Shown here: positions 1 through 7,324 of the stretch, piece by piece
Numbering within the stretch: position 1 is the first letter of the stretch
Layout: every line of letters begins with the position of its first letter
Assembly (NCBI GenBank): GCA_040394635.1
Contig: JBEBRW010000001.1
Coordinates: forward strand, 124,001 to 188,000
From: UBA5239 sp040394635
GTDB taxonomy: Bacteria; Verrucomicrobiota; Lentisphaeria; Victivallales; Victivallaceae
Reading direction: 5' to 3'
Length of the DNA stretch: 64,000 nucleotides
Program-made: the position numbers and the translations under genes
Notes under the pieces: model-generated
Database searches by the model: none
What the model was told of the DNA's origin: nothing
Seen by the model: the letters and a program-made list of their open reading frames with translations, nothing else

Positions 1-713
1 AAGGCATCGATCACGGCGCGGGCGGCTTCGGCGAAGCTCTTATTGAACTTCGGGCATTCGCGGTAATGACGGTAAAGCTTGTCGATGATCCCCCGTACCG
101 AATCGCGGTCGCCGCCGGGGATGTCGAAAAAATACCCGCTCACCTGCCCCGCCGTCACCGGCTGACTGGTGGATTTGGAGCGGCCGTCGTCATGGTCGCA
201 ATACTTGTTGACGAAGGTAAACGGCAGATTGGCATAGCCGAGCGTGACCCCGAATTTATTGGGAAGTTCCGCAAATACGCCGTTGCGGACTTCGCCTGCG
301 CAGTACGGGTCCATGGAAATAGCGGCCACGCCGCGATCACTGACCGCAATCGAAACCGGATGGCTGGCGCGGTCGGCGCGGAATTCCCAGACTGGCGAGG
401 AGTAAATTGATTCCGGGTATTCGTAAGTCAGGTTCGGGTACTGCCCCGGTTTGGCGTTATGGAGGTTGTTGTCGCCGTGAATGCAGCAGGGAATCAGGTG
501 CCAGACATTGTCGCCGGGAATCGTCCCTTCCAGCTTGATCCGGGTGGGATACTGAGCCGTAAACTCAAGCGTATAGGCGCCGTCGCCGGAGCAAACCAGT
601 TTCAGCGTGATATTGGCATCATTATAGTCAAGTCCTTTATTCATATCAACGACGCCGCAGGAGTTCCAGCCGCCGTTTCTGGACTGATATAACGCTTCAA
701 CTTTCATCATCAT
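1..713 (-). CDS. Unrecognised protein, N-terminal 237 residues (cut by left edge)
   Basis: The reading frame is open from the triple ATG at 705-713 to the left window edge. The first ATG overlaps the stop of the upstream gene (ATGA) and a GGAGGG ribosome site lies just before it, so translation is probably coupled. There is no signal peptide. The visible part is rich in aromatic, Gly and Asp residues (NGGWNSCGV, NVWHLIPCCIHGDNNLHN, VSIAVSDRGVAAISMDPYC, GYFFDIPGGDRDSVRG), which suggests a beta-rich N-terminal domain followed by the start of a helical domain, as in many glycan-active enzymes. I do not recognise the family. As last visible gene of the LacI-pseudopilin-hydrolase run it probably acts inside the cell on a product of the same polysaccharide, but this is inference from position only. 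Confidence 0.8.
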   Translation of the reverse strand, partial: MMMKVEALYQSRNGGWNSCGVVDMNKGLDYNDANITLKLVCSGDGAYTLEFTAQYPTRIKLEGTIPGDNVWHLIPCCIHGDNNLHNAKPGQYPNLTYEYPESIYSSPVWEFRADRASHPVSIAVSDRGVAAISMDPYCAGEVRNGVFAELPNKFGVTLGYANLPFTFVNKYCDHDDGRSKSTSQPVTAGQVSGYFFDIPGGDRDSVRGIIDKLYRHYRECPKFNKSFAEAARAVIDA

Positions 714-3004
714 TTTCCACCCTCCTTTTTCAAAACCAAGGTTGACATGGGGGGCACGGTCAATTTTGTGCCGCCCGGAATATTTTTATTTCCGCCGAGT
801 AAACGATAGGTGCCTTGCGGCAGTTCAAGCGTAAATGTGCGGTCCTTCGTCGCATTCATGCCGATCTCAAAGGGACCGTAGGAAGCGCGGTAGAAATCGC
901 CGCGCCCGGCATAAGGACTCTCGTCGCCCGCTTTGAAACTGATACCGTCCGGAATCTTCGCGACCGGCAGTTTTTCACCGGTGTGGGCCGAGTTGTATTT
1001 CTGCGGATAATGGATATGCCCGCCGCCGCGCCCGAAGCCGAAATTGGTCCAGTTCGGCCGGGTCCAGGTCATGCCGGACGCCGTGAATTCGATGTCGATC
1101 CGCTGAGTCGCGATGCGCTCGACCTGCGGGGTCAGGTAATGGAACCTGCCGAGGAAATTCACCGCAGTGCGGGCGCGCCAATAGAGCGACGCATACAGAA
1201 TTTCATCGCCATCCTTCACCGCCATCACGCCGTTTTCCTCGTCGCTCCAGACGAAGTCCGGCTGGTCCGGCGACATCGGCATCCGGCTGCCGGACTTCGG
1301 CAGTTTCTTCAGCGCGTCGTATTCACCGGGCGTCTGGAGCAGGCCGAACGTCACCCGGAAGCCCCCCTCCTCCATCTGGTGCGCCACAGAACTGAAAAAC
1401 TGCTGTTCCGCCAGCATCTGCTGAACCAGCCCGACGGAGTAATCGTCGCCGACCGCCAGCGGGGCCTGCAGCGGCGAGGCGTCGCGGCTCGGGCGCTGGG
1501 CATAGCAGATATCGCCGGGGAGCTTCGTATCGCGCCAGCCGATGACGGTCTCGATCCGCATCACCGGGTATCCGTTCCGGTCGAGCGAGGGATGGCGGAA
1601 AATCGAGCGTGCCTTGATGATCCTGATCAATGCGGCCTTAATCTCCGGGTCGCCCTCGGCGCCGGGAGCCGGGCGGGTGGCATTGTAAATGGCAGTGGCC
1701 CAATCCAGCACTTCACCGTAATTGCCGACATAGCCGAGCTCCTTGGTCAATCCCTTGTCCGTCAGCTGCAGATAGTCTTTGCCGACCGGCCAGGTGGGAT
1801 TGCCGTCGCGATCCAGCTTGCCGGACCACGGACGCAGGCCGACAGATTCCTTCAGGAACCCAAGCGTGGTTTCCAGCGGCAGCGCCAGCGAGGAATCGAG
1901 GTAGTTCAAGGCGCGATTATTCAGGTGCAGATTCATGTCGATAATCATCGACTGATTGGTGTACATGCGGCGGAAGGTGGAGAGGTGGTCGATACCGGCC
2001 CTGAGCATTTCCGCCCACGCCTGGCGGCGGTTGATTTCCTGCCCTTTTTCGTCCTTGATATTTTCCGCCAGGCGCGGCTCGATTTTGTCGCGGAGCAACA
2101 GAATCGCATCGCCGACCGGGCCGAATCCGAACCAGTCGGGATTCCAGGTGGAGCGGTCGTCGGCGGCCAGTTTCGGATTCTCGCGGAACTTGACGAAATA
2201 CATATCGATTCCGGCGATAACGGCATCGACCGCCGCCTGTTTCCGGTAAGCGGGCGTCCAGTCGACGCTGTAGGCCTGCGCGGTCATCTGAATCTGCATC
2301 TGGTTGCCGATTTGACCGGGACGGATGAACTTGGCGACTTCACGATTGACCCGCGCTTTCAATGCCTTGAAATCCTCTTTTTCCGCCGGGGCGGCTACCG
2401 GCTTGACGGCGGGAGCAATCTTCTCGTCCGCGGGCGGCGCGAAAAATCCTTCCGTATGCGTGTAGGCCGCGTAAATTCCGCGGCTGGGAGCAACCATATC
2501 TTTCTGGTATTTCTCAAAATTATTGCCATAGCCCCAGATCCGGCCGGTGGCGCGAATTTCCAGTTCCAGTTCCTTCTTGCCCTTGGTCATATTCAAGGGC
2601 AACAGGCCGGTGGTATAGAAAAAACGGTCCTTGAACTGCGGTTCGCTGCTGCCGTGGTCGAGAATATCATGGTCGCCGAGGTGGCGGAATCCCACCTGCT
2701 TGCCGTCGATATACAGAATCAACAGATTTTCGCTGATATCATTGCCCCAGAATTTCACGGTCAGGTAATTCTCTTTCGCAGGGTCGACGGCCATTGTGAA
2801 AAACATCCCTTCGCTCTCAAAATACGGCTTGGCCGGGGCCTCGATCAGGCGGGCGGACTCATCAAGTCTGTCAGTGATCACAGTGGTACTACCACCGCGA
2901 AAACCGTGAGCTGTTTCCGATGCGGAATCACCGAACCGCAGATAATCGGCGGCGGCAAGCGAACCGGCCAGAGCCATCATGATAAGATAAAGGAATGTTT
3001 TCAT
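710..3004 (-). CDS. Large secreted protein of unknown function, polysaccharide locus
   Basis: 764 residues with a clear Sec signal peptide (MKTFLYLIMMALAGSLAAA, cleavage near residue 19). Residues about 20-185 look like a beta-sandwich: VKFWGNDISENLLILYIDGK, then RFFYTTGLLPLNMTKGKKEL and a Tyr/His-rich PSRGIYAAYTHTEGFF stretch. Residues about 205-480 look helical, and the last ~250 residues are beta-rich again (ASLYWRARTAVNFLGRFHYL). This order resembles large extracellular glycan lyases with an alpha/alpha-toroid between beta domains, but I cannot name a family and no catalytic residues are recognised. It lies 3 nt from the hydrolase upstream (3008-5218) and overlaps the next gene by 4 nt, so it belongs to the operon starting at 7045. 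Alternative: a carbohydrate-binding rather than catalytic protein. Confidence 0.85.
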   Translation of the reverse strand: MKTFLYLIMMALAGSLAAADYLRFGDSASETAHGFRGGSTTVITDRLDESARLIEAPAKPYFESEGMFFTMAVDPAKENYLTVKFWGNDISENLLILYIDGKQVGFRHLGDHDILDHGSSEPQFKDRFFYTTGLLPLNMTKGKKELELEIRATGRIWGYGNNFEKYQKDMVAPSRGIYAAYTHTEGFFAPPADEKIAPAVKPVAAPAEKEDFKALKARVNREVAKFIRPGQIGNQMQIQMTAQAYSVDWTPAYRKQAAVDAVIAGIDMYFVKFRENPKLAADDRSTWNPDWFGFGPVGDAILLLRDKIEPRLAENIKDEKGQEINRRQAWAEMLRAGIDHLSTFRRMYTNQSMIIDMNLHLNNRALNYLDSSLALPLETTLGFLKESVGLRPWSGKLDRDGNPTWPVGKDYLQLTDKGLTKELGYVGNYGEVLDWATAIYNATRPAPGAEGDPEIKAALIRIIKARSIFRHPSLDRNGYPVMRIETVIGWRDTKLPGDICYAQRPSRDASPLQAPLAVGDDYSVGLVQQMLAEQQFFSSVAHQMEEGGFRVTFGLLQTPGEYDALKKLPKSGSRMPMSPDQPDFVWSDEENGVMAVKDGDEILYASLYWRARTAVNFLGRFHYLTPQVERIATQRIDIEFTASGMTWTRPNWTNFGFGRGGGHIHYPQKYNSAHTGEKLPVAKIPDGISFKAGDESPYAGRGDFYRASYGPFEIGMNATKDRTFTLELPQGTYRLLGGNKNIPGGTKLTVPPMSTLVLKKEGGK

Positions 3005-3007
3005 AAG

Positions 3008-5218
3008 TTATTTCACCAGTTTGAATTTGCGATTGACCGGAGCTGCGCTCTGGATTGCCGGGTCTTTTTCCCGGCCATACTGCCAGGCGACGACCGATAC
3101 TTCGACCGGGTATTTGGCCCCTGCCGGAATTTCCGTGAAAATCAGCTCGCCATCCTTGATATAAGCCGGGCCGTATTCCACGTAATATTCAACCGGCATA
3201 CCGGTATTGGCGCGGGCATTGAGCTTATAGGATGCAGTACCGGCTTTCTGGTCGGGAATCACCGGGAAATCGAGCCGCTGGGCGATGCCCTTGTCGCGGC
3301 TGCGCGGAACCATCATGACCGACTGCAGGACGCTGCGGCGATACGTTTCGTCGCCAGGATACACGGCCATCATGTAGATCTCGCCGGTGCGGCGGCTGGA
3401 GGTGAAGCCGAAACGGTAGAAGCGCACCGCCATCGTCTCGTGATCGATCCGCACCACCGGGCCGCAGATCGGATAAATATTGATGTTCTCCACATCGGAA
3501 CCATGCGCGACCGGAGTACCGGCTTTCTGCCCGCTCCAGCCCACGGCGCGCCCCTCGGTCACGGTGTCAATGAAAGTGCCTTTGAGTTTAACCGAGAGCC
3601 CGTCCGTTTCCGGTTTGAATGCCGGGTGAATCTGGGCGTGGGTCTTGCGGTCCTCCAAAATCTGTCCATTCTGGACATAACCCAGCAGCTGAACTTTCTT
3701 GCCACGGTCACGCGCCTGATATTTCTCATGGAAACGGGCAAATTCCTCGTCGAACACCCAGAGTTTTTCTTCGCCGTATTTATTGGTTTTCGCCTTGAAT
3801 TCAGCCACCGGCGCGGCTTTGGCGGACGGCGGATTATTGACGCGCCAGTAATCGACGTTCCAGCCGGAATTGTAGTCGACGGCCTTCAGGTTACCCGGTC
3901 CGAAGTTGCGGGCCTTGTCGGCCTTTTCCATATAGAAACCGATGTAGTCGATGATATTGTCGTTGATGTCGAAGTGCCCGGAGCCGGGGTCGGCCACCAG
4001 CGTAACCAGCAGACCCGGCACGTGCTGCGCCAGCACCTGCGGACGGCGGTTGTTGCGGCCGCCGGAGTATTCGCCGTCGCGAATCAGCATCGGGATGCCC
4101 TTCAAACGGGATACGGTCTCCGCATTCATCAGCGGATCGTTGAAATTGTAGTGATAATCCACCCCCGGCGTGCTGCCGTCGTAGGAAATCCCGCAGATCG
4201 CGCGCTCCGGCTTCCACATGGCCATCTGCCACGGAAACGCCGCCATCGCCGAGTGCCCGATGCCGATGAACGGAATATCGCTGATTTCCTGGTATCCCGA
4301 TGTCTTCGCCAGGTCCGCGAACAGCGCATCCATGACTTGGGTCTGTTCCAGTTTGGTGAAGTCGAACGTCGACCCGAACGGCGCCGGCGCAAGCCACACG
4401 CAGCCGTAATCGAGTTTCTGCAGCGTTTCGCGGAATGCCGGGTGTTCCATCATGGGCAGTTCCAGCATATTGAACATGCCGATGACCAGGCCGCGCAGCT
4501 TGGCGGTTTTCGCCGGAATGTAGAGGTAGGCCATGGCCGGCAGATTGTTCTCCGAACTGATTGCCCGCATCGGCACCGCCCACTGCCAGACCGCTTTGTC
4601 CAGCTCCATGCCGGTGAAGGGGCTGACCGCGTCCTTTGACGCCGGGATCGGATCGTAAAGCGGAGCAATCATGCTGCCCTTGAAGGCATCGCCCTCCCAG
4701 AACTGACGGCAATATGTTTTGCCGTCGAGCGAATAAAAGAAGACCACCATTTTTCTCTTGCCGGGCAGCGGGTCCTGCGAACCGTCGAGCCCGAGCGTCG
4801 GAAAATCCAGCTTGACTTCGCGATTTTCGTCGATCACGGTTTTCAACCTGGCGGTGACATCGGCAAACTTGCCTTGGTCACCGAAATAAACCTTGCCGAG
4901 CGTGAATCCTTCCGTCACCGCCTGATTGGCGATGATACCGTTGATCGTGCGTTCCTCGAGTTCCCGCGTCCTGACCTGTCCGTCGTTGTCTTTGTATTTG
5001 ACGATCAGCTTTTTGGCGACGCCGGGCGCGGGGTCCTTGCCCGCCATTTTGTTGCCGTCGATCCAGCCGATATAGAAGTCATCATTGACTTTATGCTTCC
5101 GGTATTGTTCCGTGACGTCCGCCCAGCGGGTATCGGCTCCGAACTTCGCCTCGATCACTTCCAGTGCCGAGACTGCCGAAACCGTGAGCAAAAGGATAAT
5201 CGCGAGAATGTTTTTCAT
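3008..5218 (-). CDS. Secreted alpha/beta-hydrolase (esterase-like) with duplicated N-terminal domain
   Basis: 736 residues from the ATG at 5216-5218, preceded by AGAAGGGG; a longer frame to 5374 runs back over the upstream pseudopilin and was not chosen. A signal peptide covers residues 1-18 (MKNILAIILLLTVSAVSA). Residues about 20-185 hold two similar units: FGADTRWADVT (27-37) with DPAPGVAKKLIVKY (62-75), and FGDQGKFADVT (112-122) with DPLPGKRKMVVFFY (149-162). The hydrolase core follows: VIGMFNMLELP, nucleophile candidate Ser323 in GIGHSAM, and catalytic His candidate 415 in GSGHFD. The last ~200 residues form a further domain. The likely role is de-esterification of a polysaccharide outside the cytoplasm. 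No substrate can be read from sequence. A peptidase of the prolyl-oligopeptidase type is a less likely alternative. Confidence 0.8.
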   Translation of the reverse strand: MKNILAIILLLTVSAVSALEVIEAKFGADTRWADVTEQYRKHKVNDDFYIGWIDGNKMAGKDPAPGVAKKLIVKYKDNDGQVRTRELEERTINGIIANQAVTEGFTLGKVYFGDQGKFADVTARLKTVIDENREVKLDFPTLGLDGSQDPLPGKRKMVVFFYSLDGKTYCRQFWEGDAFKGSMIAPLYDPIPASKDAVSPFTGMELDKAVWQWAVPMRAISSENNLPAMAYLYIPAKTAKLRGLVIGMFNMLELPMMEHPAFRETLQKLDYGCVWLAPAPFGSTFDFTKLEQTQVMDALFADLAKTSGYQEISDIPFIGIGHSAMAAFPWQMAMWKPERAICGISYDGSTPGVDYHYNFNDPLMNAETVSRLKGIPMLIRDGEYSGGRNNRRPQVLAQHVPGLLVTLVADPGSGHFDINDNIIDYIGFYMEKADKARNFGPGNLKAVDYNSGWNVDYWRVNNPPSAKAAPVAEFKAKTNKYGEEKLWVFDEEFARFHEKYQARDRGKKVQLLGYVQNGQILEDRKTHAQIHPAFKPETDGLSVKLKGTFIDTVTEGRAVGWSGQKAGTPVAHGSDVENINIYPICGPVVRIDHETMAVRFYRFGFTSSRRTGEIYMMAVYPGDETYRRSVLQSVMMVPRSRDKGIAQRLDFPVIPDQKAGTASYKLNARANTGMPVEYYVEYGPAYIKDGELIFTEIPAGAKYPVEVSVVAWQYGREKDPAIQSAAPVNRKFKLVK

Positions 5219-5235
5219 GGGTCCCCCTTCTTTTC

Positions 5236-6021
5236 TTAATCGTCGAGACGGTCGGTCCAACGGCCCTTCGGATTGTCGCCCGAAGGATTGGCGCTGAGAT
5301 AGTTGATGCCTGCGCCGACGGTTTCGGCCGGAGACAAACCTTCCGCCTGTCCGCCGACAAAGAGGTAATTCCAACGTTGAGCGTGCGCCGGAGCATAGCC
5401 GAGATCCTGGCCGCGCTGCTGATACGGACTGAGTACCCCGCTGCAGGACTGGCCCGAGTTATAGTTATTGAACTGATGGCGGTCGGCGATCAGAATCAGA
5501 TGAGAGGGATTTTTCACCTGATTGATCTTCGAGGCCCCGAGCCGTCCCTCTGTGGAAGGATCGGGCGTACCGACGATCCGCCCCTCTTTCCCAAGCCGCG
5601 TCCCTCCGTTCGCAAGAACGGATTTCGCGTTATTGTAGCCATAGGAGCGCTTGTCGCTGAACGAGCTCGAACCCGGCACAAGGGTACGTACCGCTTTATC
5701 CGACGGGCACATGTAAACCTTGAGCGCCTGATTGCCGCCGCCGGCATCGTTGCTCTTTTTGCCCAGATAAGGAGCTACGGCGGAATCCCAGGTCCAGTCC
5801 TCTTTTTCCAGCAGGCCGGGCAGGAAATCATTGTGGTCATCCAGGTAACCGACGACCCCCAGTCCGATTTGCTTGAGGTTGGAAACACAGTGGATGCTCC
5901 GGCTTCTTTCGCGGGCCTGATTCAGGGCCGGCAGCAGCATGGCGGCGAGAATCGCGATGATCGCGATCACAACGAGGAGTTCAATGAGGGTGAAATGCTT
6001 GATGTTTCTTCTGGTTTCCAT
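5236..6021 (-). CDS. Pseudopilin-like protein with prepilin N-terminus and H-X9-GG tail motif
   Basis: 261 residues. The N-terminus is a short basic leader followed by FTLIELLVVIAIIAILAAML, the type IV/II pilin hydrophobic helix with Glu at +5; the residue before Phe(+1) is His instead of the Gly expected by prepilin peptidase. The body contains NQARERSRSIHCVSNLKQIG and ends with H-AQRWNYLFV-GG, a variant of the H-X9-DG motif of Lentisphaerota/Planctomycetota pseudopilins. It starts 1 nt after the LacI stop codon; its AAAGGAGAA ribosome site lies inside the last LacI codons, so it is co-transcribed and probably coupled. Predicted to be exported and anchored in the inner membrane or assembled in a type II/IV-like filament. 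The function in the polysaccharide locus is unknown. Confidence 0.9.
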   Translation of the reverse strand: METRRNIKHFTLIELLVVIAIIAILAAMLLPALNQARERSRSIHCVSNLKQIGLGVVGYLDDHNDFLPGLLEKEDWTWDSAVAPYLGKKSNDAGGGNQALKVYMCPSDKAVRTLVPGSSSFSDKRSYGYNNAKSVLANGGTRLGKEGRIVGTPDPSTEGRLGASKINQVKNPSHLILIADRHQFNNYNSGQSCSGVLSPYQQRGQDLGYAPAHAQRWNYLFVGGQAEGLSPAETVGAGINYLSANPSGDNPKGRWTDRLDD

Positions 6022-6022
6022 T

Positions 6023-7045
6023 TTAACGTTCTCCTTTAATCAATTCCGGTTTGATAAATATTTCACTTGAGTATTCGCTGCTTTCGCCGTTGATCCGGCG
6101 CAGCAGTTGATCTACCGCCATTTCCCCCACCTGGGCGATTTTGATATCGATCGTGGCCGGGCGCGGCGAAATGTAACGCAACAGCACTTCCTCGTTGTTG
6201 CAGCCGACCATGTCCAGATTATTTACGTTGTAGCCGTTGGCTCTCAATTCATTATAAACGCCGAGCATGACATCGTCGGCACAGAAAAATGCGCCGCTGA
6301 TACTGCTGCGTTTTTTCCGAAACCCATCGGCCAGTTCGCGAAATGCGGCGATATCCTTATTGGCTCCGGACGGCGTAAATACCGTGGCCTTCATCCCGAG
6401 CGCAGTCGCGTGCCTGACGAAGCGCTCCACCCGCACCGCGAAAGCGCCGTGCCCGGACTCGCTGGTAAACACCGCCACATTTTTGTGACCGCGCGCCGCC
6501 AGGTAATCGGCGGCAATCGTCCCCACGGCCAGATTGTCATAAAAAATATGGTCGAACAGACGCTCCTCGTCGTCGTGTTCGCGGAAACACCAGACCATGG
6601 GGAGCTTGTCATGGAGCTTCTTGAGCTTGGCGACGACTTCCATCTGCGCGGGCCTGCCGAAAAGGATCACCCCGTCGCTGTTACGCGGGTCGATTGCTTC
6701 CGGCAGCCGGTTATCGTGGCCGATGTGCGCCAACTGCAGCGTCAACTGCCGCTCCAGCAACGCGCTCTGAATGCTCCCGATCAGAATCGGCAATGCCGGC
6801 TTGCGCAGCATTTCCTCCGGGGAAAACGCCCCCAGCGAGAGAAACGCCACCGCCCCGCTCCGGATCCCGACGCGCTCCGCCACTTTCGGCCCGGGCCGGA
6901 CGATGCTCGGCTGGTAATTGTATTTCTCCGTCGCCTCCTTGATCCGGGCGGCGGCCTCCGGCGACACCTTTTCCGGTTTGTTGAAATAACGCGAAACCGT
7001 ACTGATGCTGACGTTGGCTTTTTTAGCGATTTCGACGATTGACAT
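6023..7045 (-). CDS. LacI-family transcriptional regulator 1
   Basis: 340 residues with an N-terminal HTH (VEIAKKANVSISTVSRYFN, residues 3-21) and a periplasmic-binding-like effector domain. An AGGAGA ribosome site precedes the ATG at 7043-7045. It is a close paralogue of the regulator at 16989-18026: both share VRPGPKVA.RVGIR, SPEEMLRKPALPILIGSIQ and the C-terminal IDIKIAQVGEMAV segment, including the unusual SPEEMLRKPALP stretch after strand 1. It is transcribed away from the lyase/GH36 pair and reads into the pseudopilin, esterase and unknown genes. The divergent region holds two 24-bp palindromes also found beside its paralogue, so autoregulation and control of both transcripts is likely. 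The effector is probably a sugar of the degraded polysaccharide (inference). Confidence 0.95.
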   Translation of the reverse strand: MSIVEIAKKANVSISTVSRYFNKPEKVSPEAAARIKEATEKYNYQPSIVRPGPKVAERVGIRSGAVAFLSLGAFSPEEMLRKPALPILIGSIQSALLERQLTLQLAHIGHDNRLPEAIDPRNSDGVILFGRPAQMEVVAKLKKLHDKLPMVWCFREHDDEERLFDHIFYDNLAVGTIAADYLAARGHKNVAVFTSESGHGAFAVRVERFVRHATALGMKATVFTPSGANKDIAAFRELADGFRKKRSSISGAFFCADDVMLGVYNELRANGYNVNNLDMVGCNNEEVLLRYISPRPATIDIKIAQVGEMAVDQLLRRINGESSEYSSEIFIKPELIKGER

Positions 7046-7083
7046 GAGTCCGTCTCCTGTTGATGCTTTTTTGCTTTATATAT

Positions 7084-7112
7084 ATTGTCGCTCCAAACAT
7101 GAAAAATGTCAA
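7084..7112 (-). promoter_or_regulatory. Probable promoter of the LacI-1 operon
   Basis: On the minus strand TTGACA (7107-7112) and GACAAT (7084-7089) are separated by 17 bp. The arrangement and much of the spacer (ATGTTTGGAGC) are shared with the region in front of LacI-2, which supports function. Confidence 0.6.
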
Positions 7113-7120
7113 TACCCTTT

Positions 7121-7144
7121 TGAAAAATAATTGAATAATTTTCA
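7121..7144. promoter_or_regulatory. 24-bp operator-like palindrome, copy 1
   Basis: Left arm TGAAAAATAATT and right arm GAATAATTTTCA form an imperfect inverted repeat (9 of 12 positions). It lies just upstream of the LacI-1 -35 box. Equivalent 24-bp sites are at 7231, 18076 and 18169; all begin TGAAAA and end TTTTCA. Confidence 0.65.
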
Positions 7145-7164
7145 TGAGTTTTTGTGACCAATAT

Positions 7165-7199
7165 CCTGAAAGTATACTCAGGCAATTTATACTTTCAGG
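7165..7199. repeat. Perfect 12-bp inverted repeat in the divergent regulatory region
   Basis: CCTGAAAGTATA (7165-7176) and TATACTTTCAGG (7188-7199) are perfect inverted arms around an 11-bp spacer. It sits between the two 24-bp palindromes and has no counterpart in the LacI-2 region. It could be a binding site for a second regulator; it is not followed by a T-run, so a terminator is unlikely. Confidence 0.6.
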
Positions 7200-7230
7200 T
7201 TACATGCAGGTAAAATAATTAAATATCCAA

Positions 7231-7254
7231 TGAAAATTATTTTATTATTTTTCA
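7231..7254. promoter_or_regulatory. 24-bp operator-like palindrome, copy 2
   Basis: Arms TGAAAATTATTT and TATTATTTTTCA. It lies 10 bp upstream of the -35 box of the lyase/GH36 promoter. The centre is 110 bp from copy 1, compatible with looping between two repressor dimers (inference). Confidence 0.65.
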
Positions 7255-7264
7255 CAAAACACTA

Positions 7265-7292
7265 TTGATTTTTCGCGACCAGCCAATATAAT
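7265..7292 (+). promoter_or_regulatory. Probable promoter of the lyase-GH36 operon
   Basis: TTGATT (7265-7270) and TATAAT (7287-7292) with a 16-bp spacer. The same ACTATTGATTT context precedes the GH28-fold gene in the second LacI region. Confidence 0.6.
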
Positions 7293-7324
7293 TATAATAG
7301 ATATCATGAATAAACGGAGGAAAG

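Noticed and set aside
815..4639. A 1274-codon open frame on the plus strand
   Set aside because: It lies antisense across two well-supported minus-strand genes with signal peptides and ribosome sites; its translation is Arg/His/Val-rich low-quality sequence, a by-product of high G+C codon usage.
5219..5374. 52-codon N-terminal extension of the alpha/beta-hydrolase
   Set aside because: It overlaps the pseudopilin end in another frame, is Arg-rich, and would hide a perfect signal peptide that has its own ribosome site at 5216-5218.
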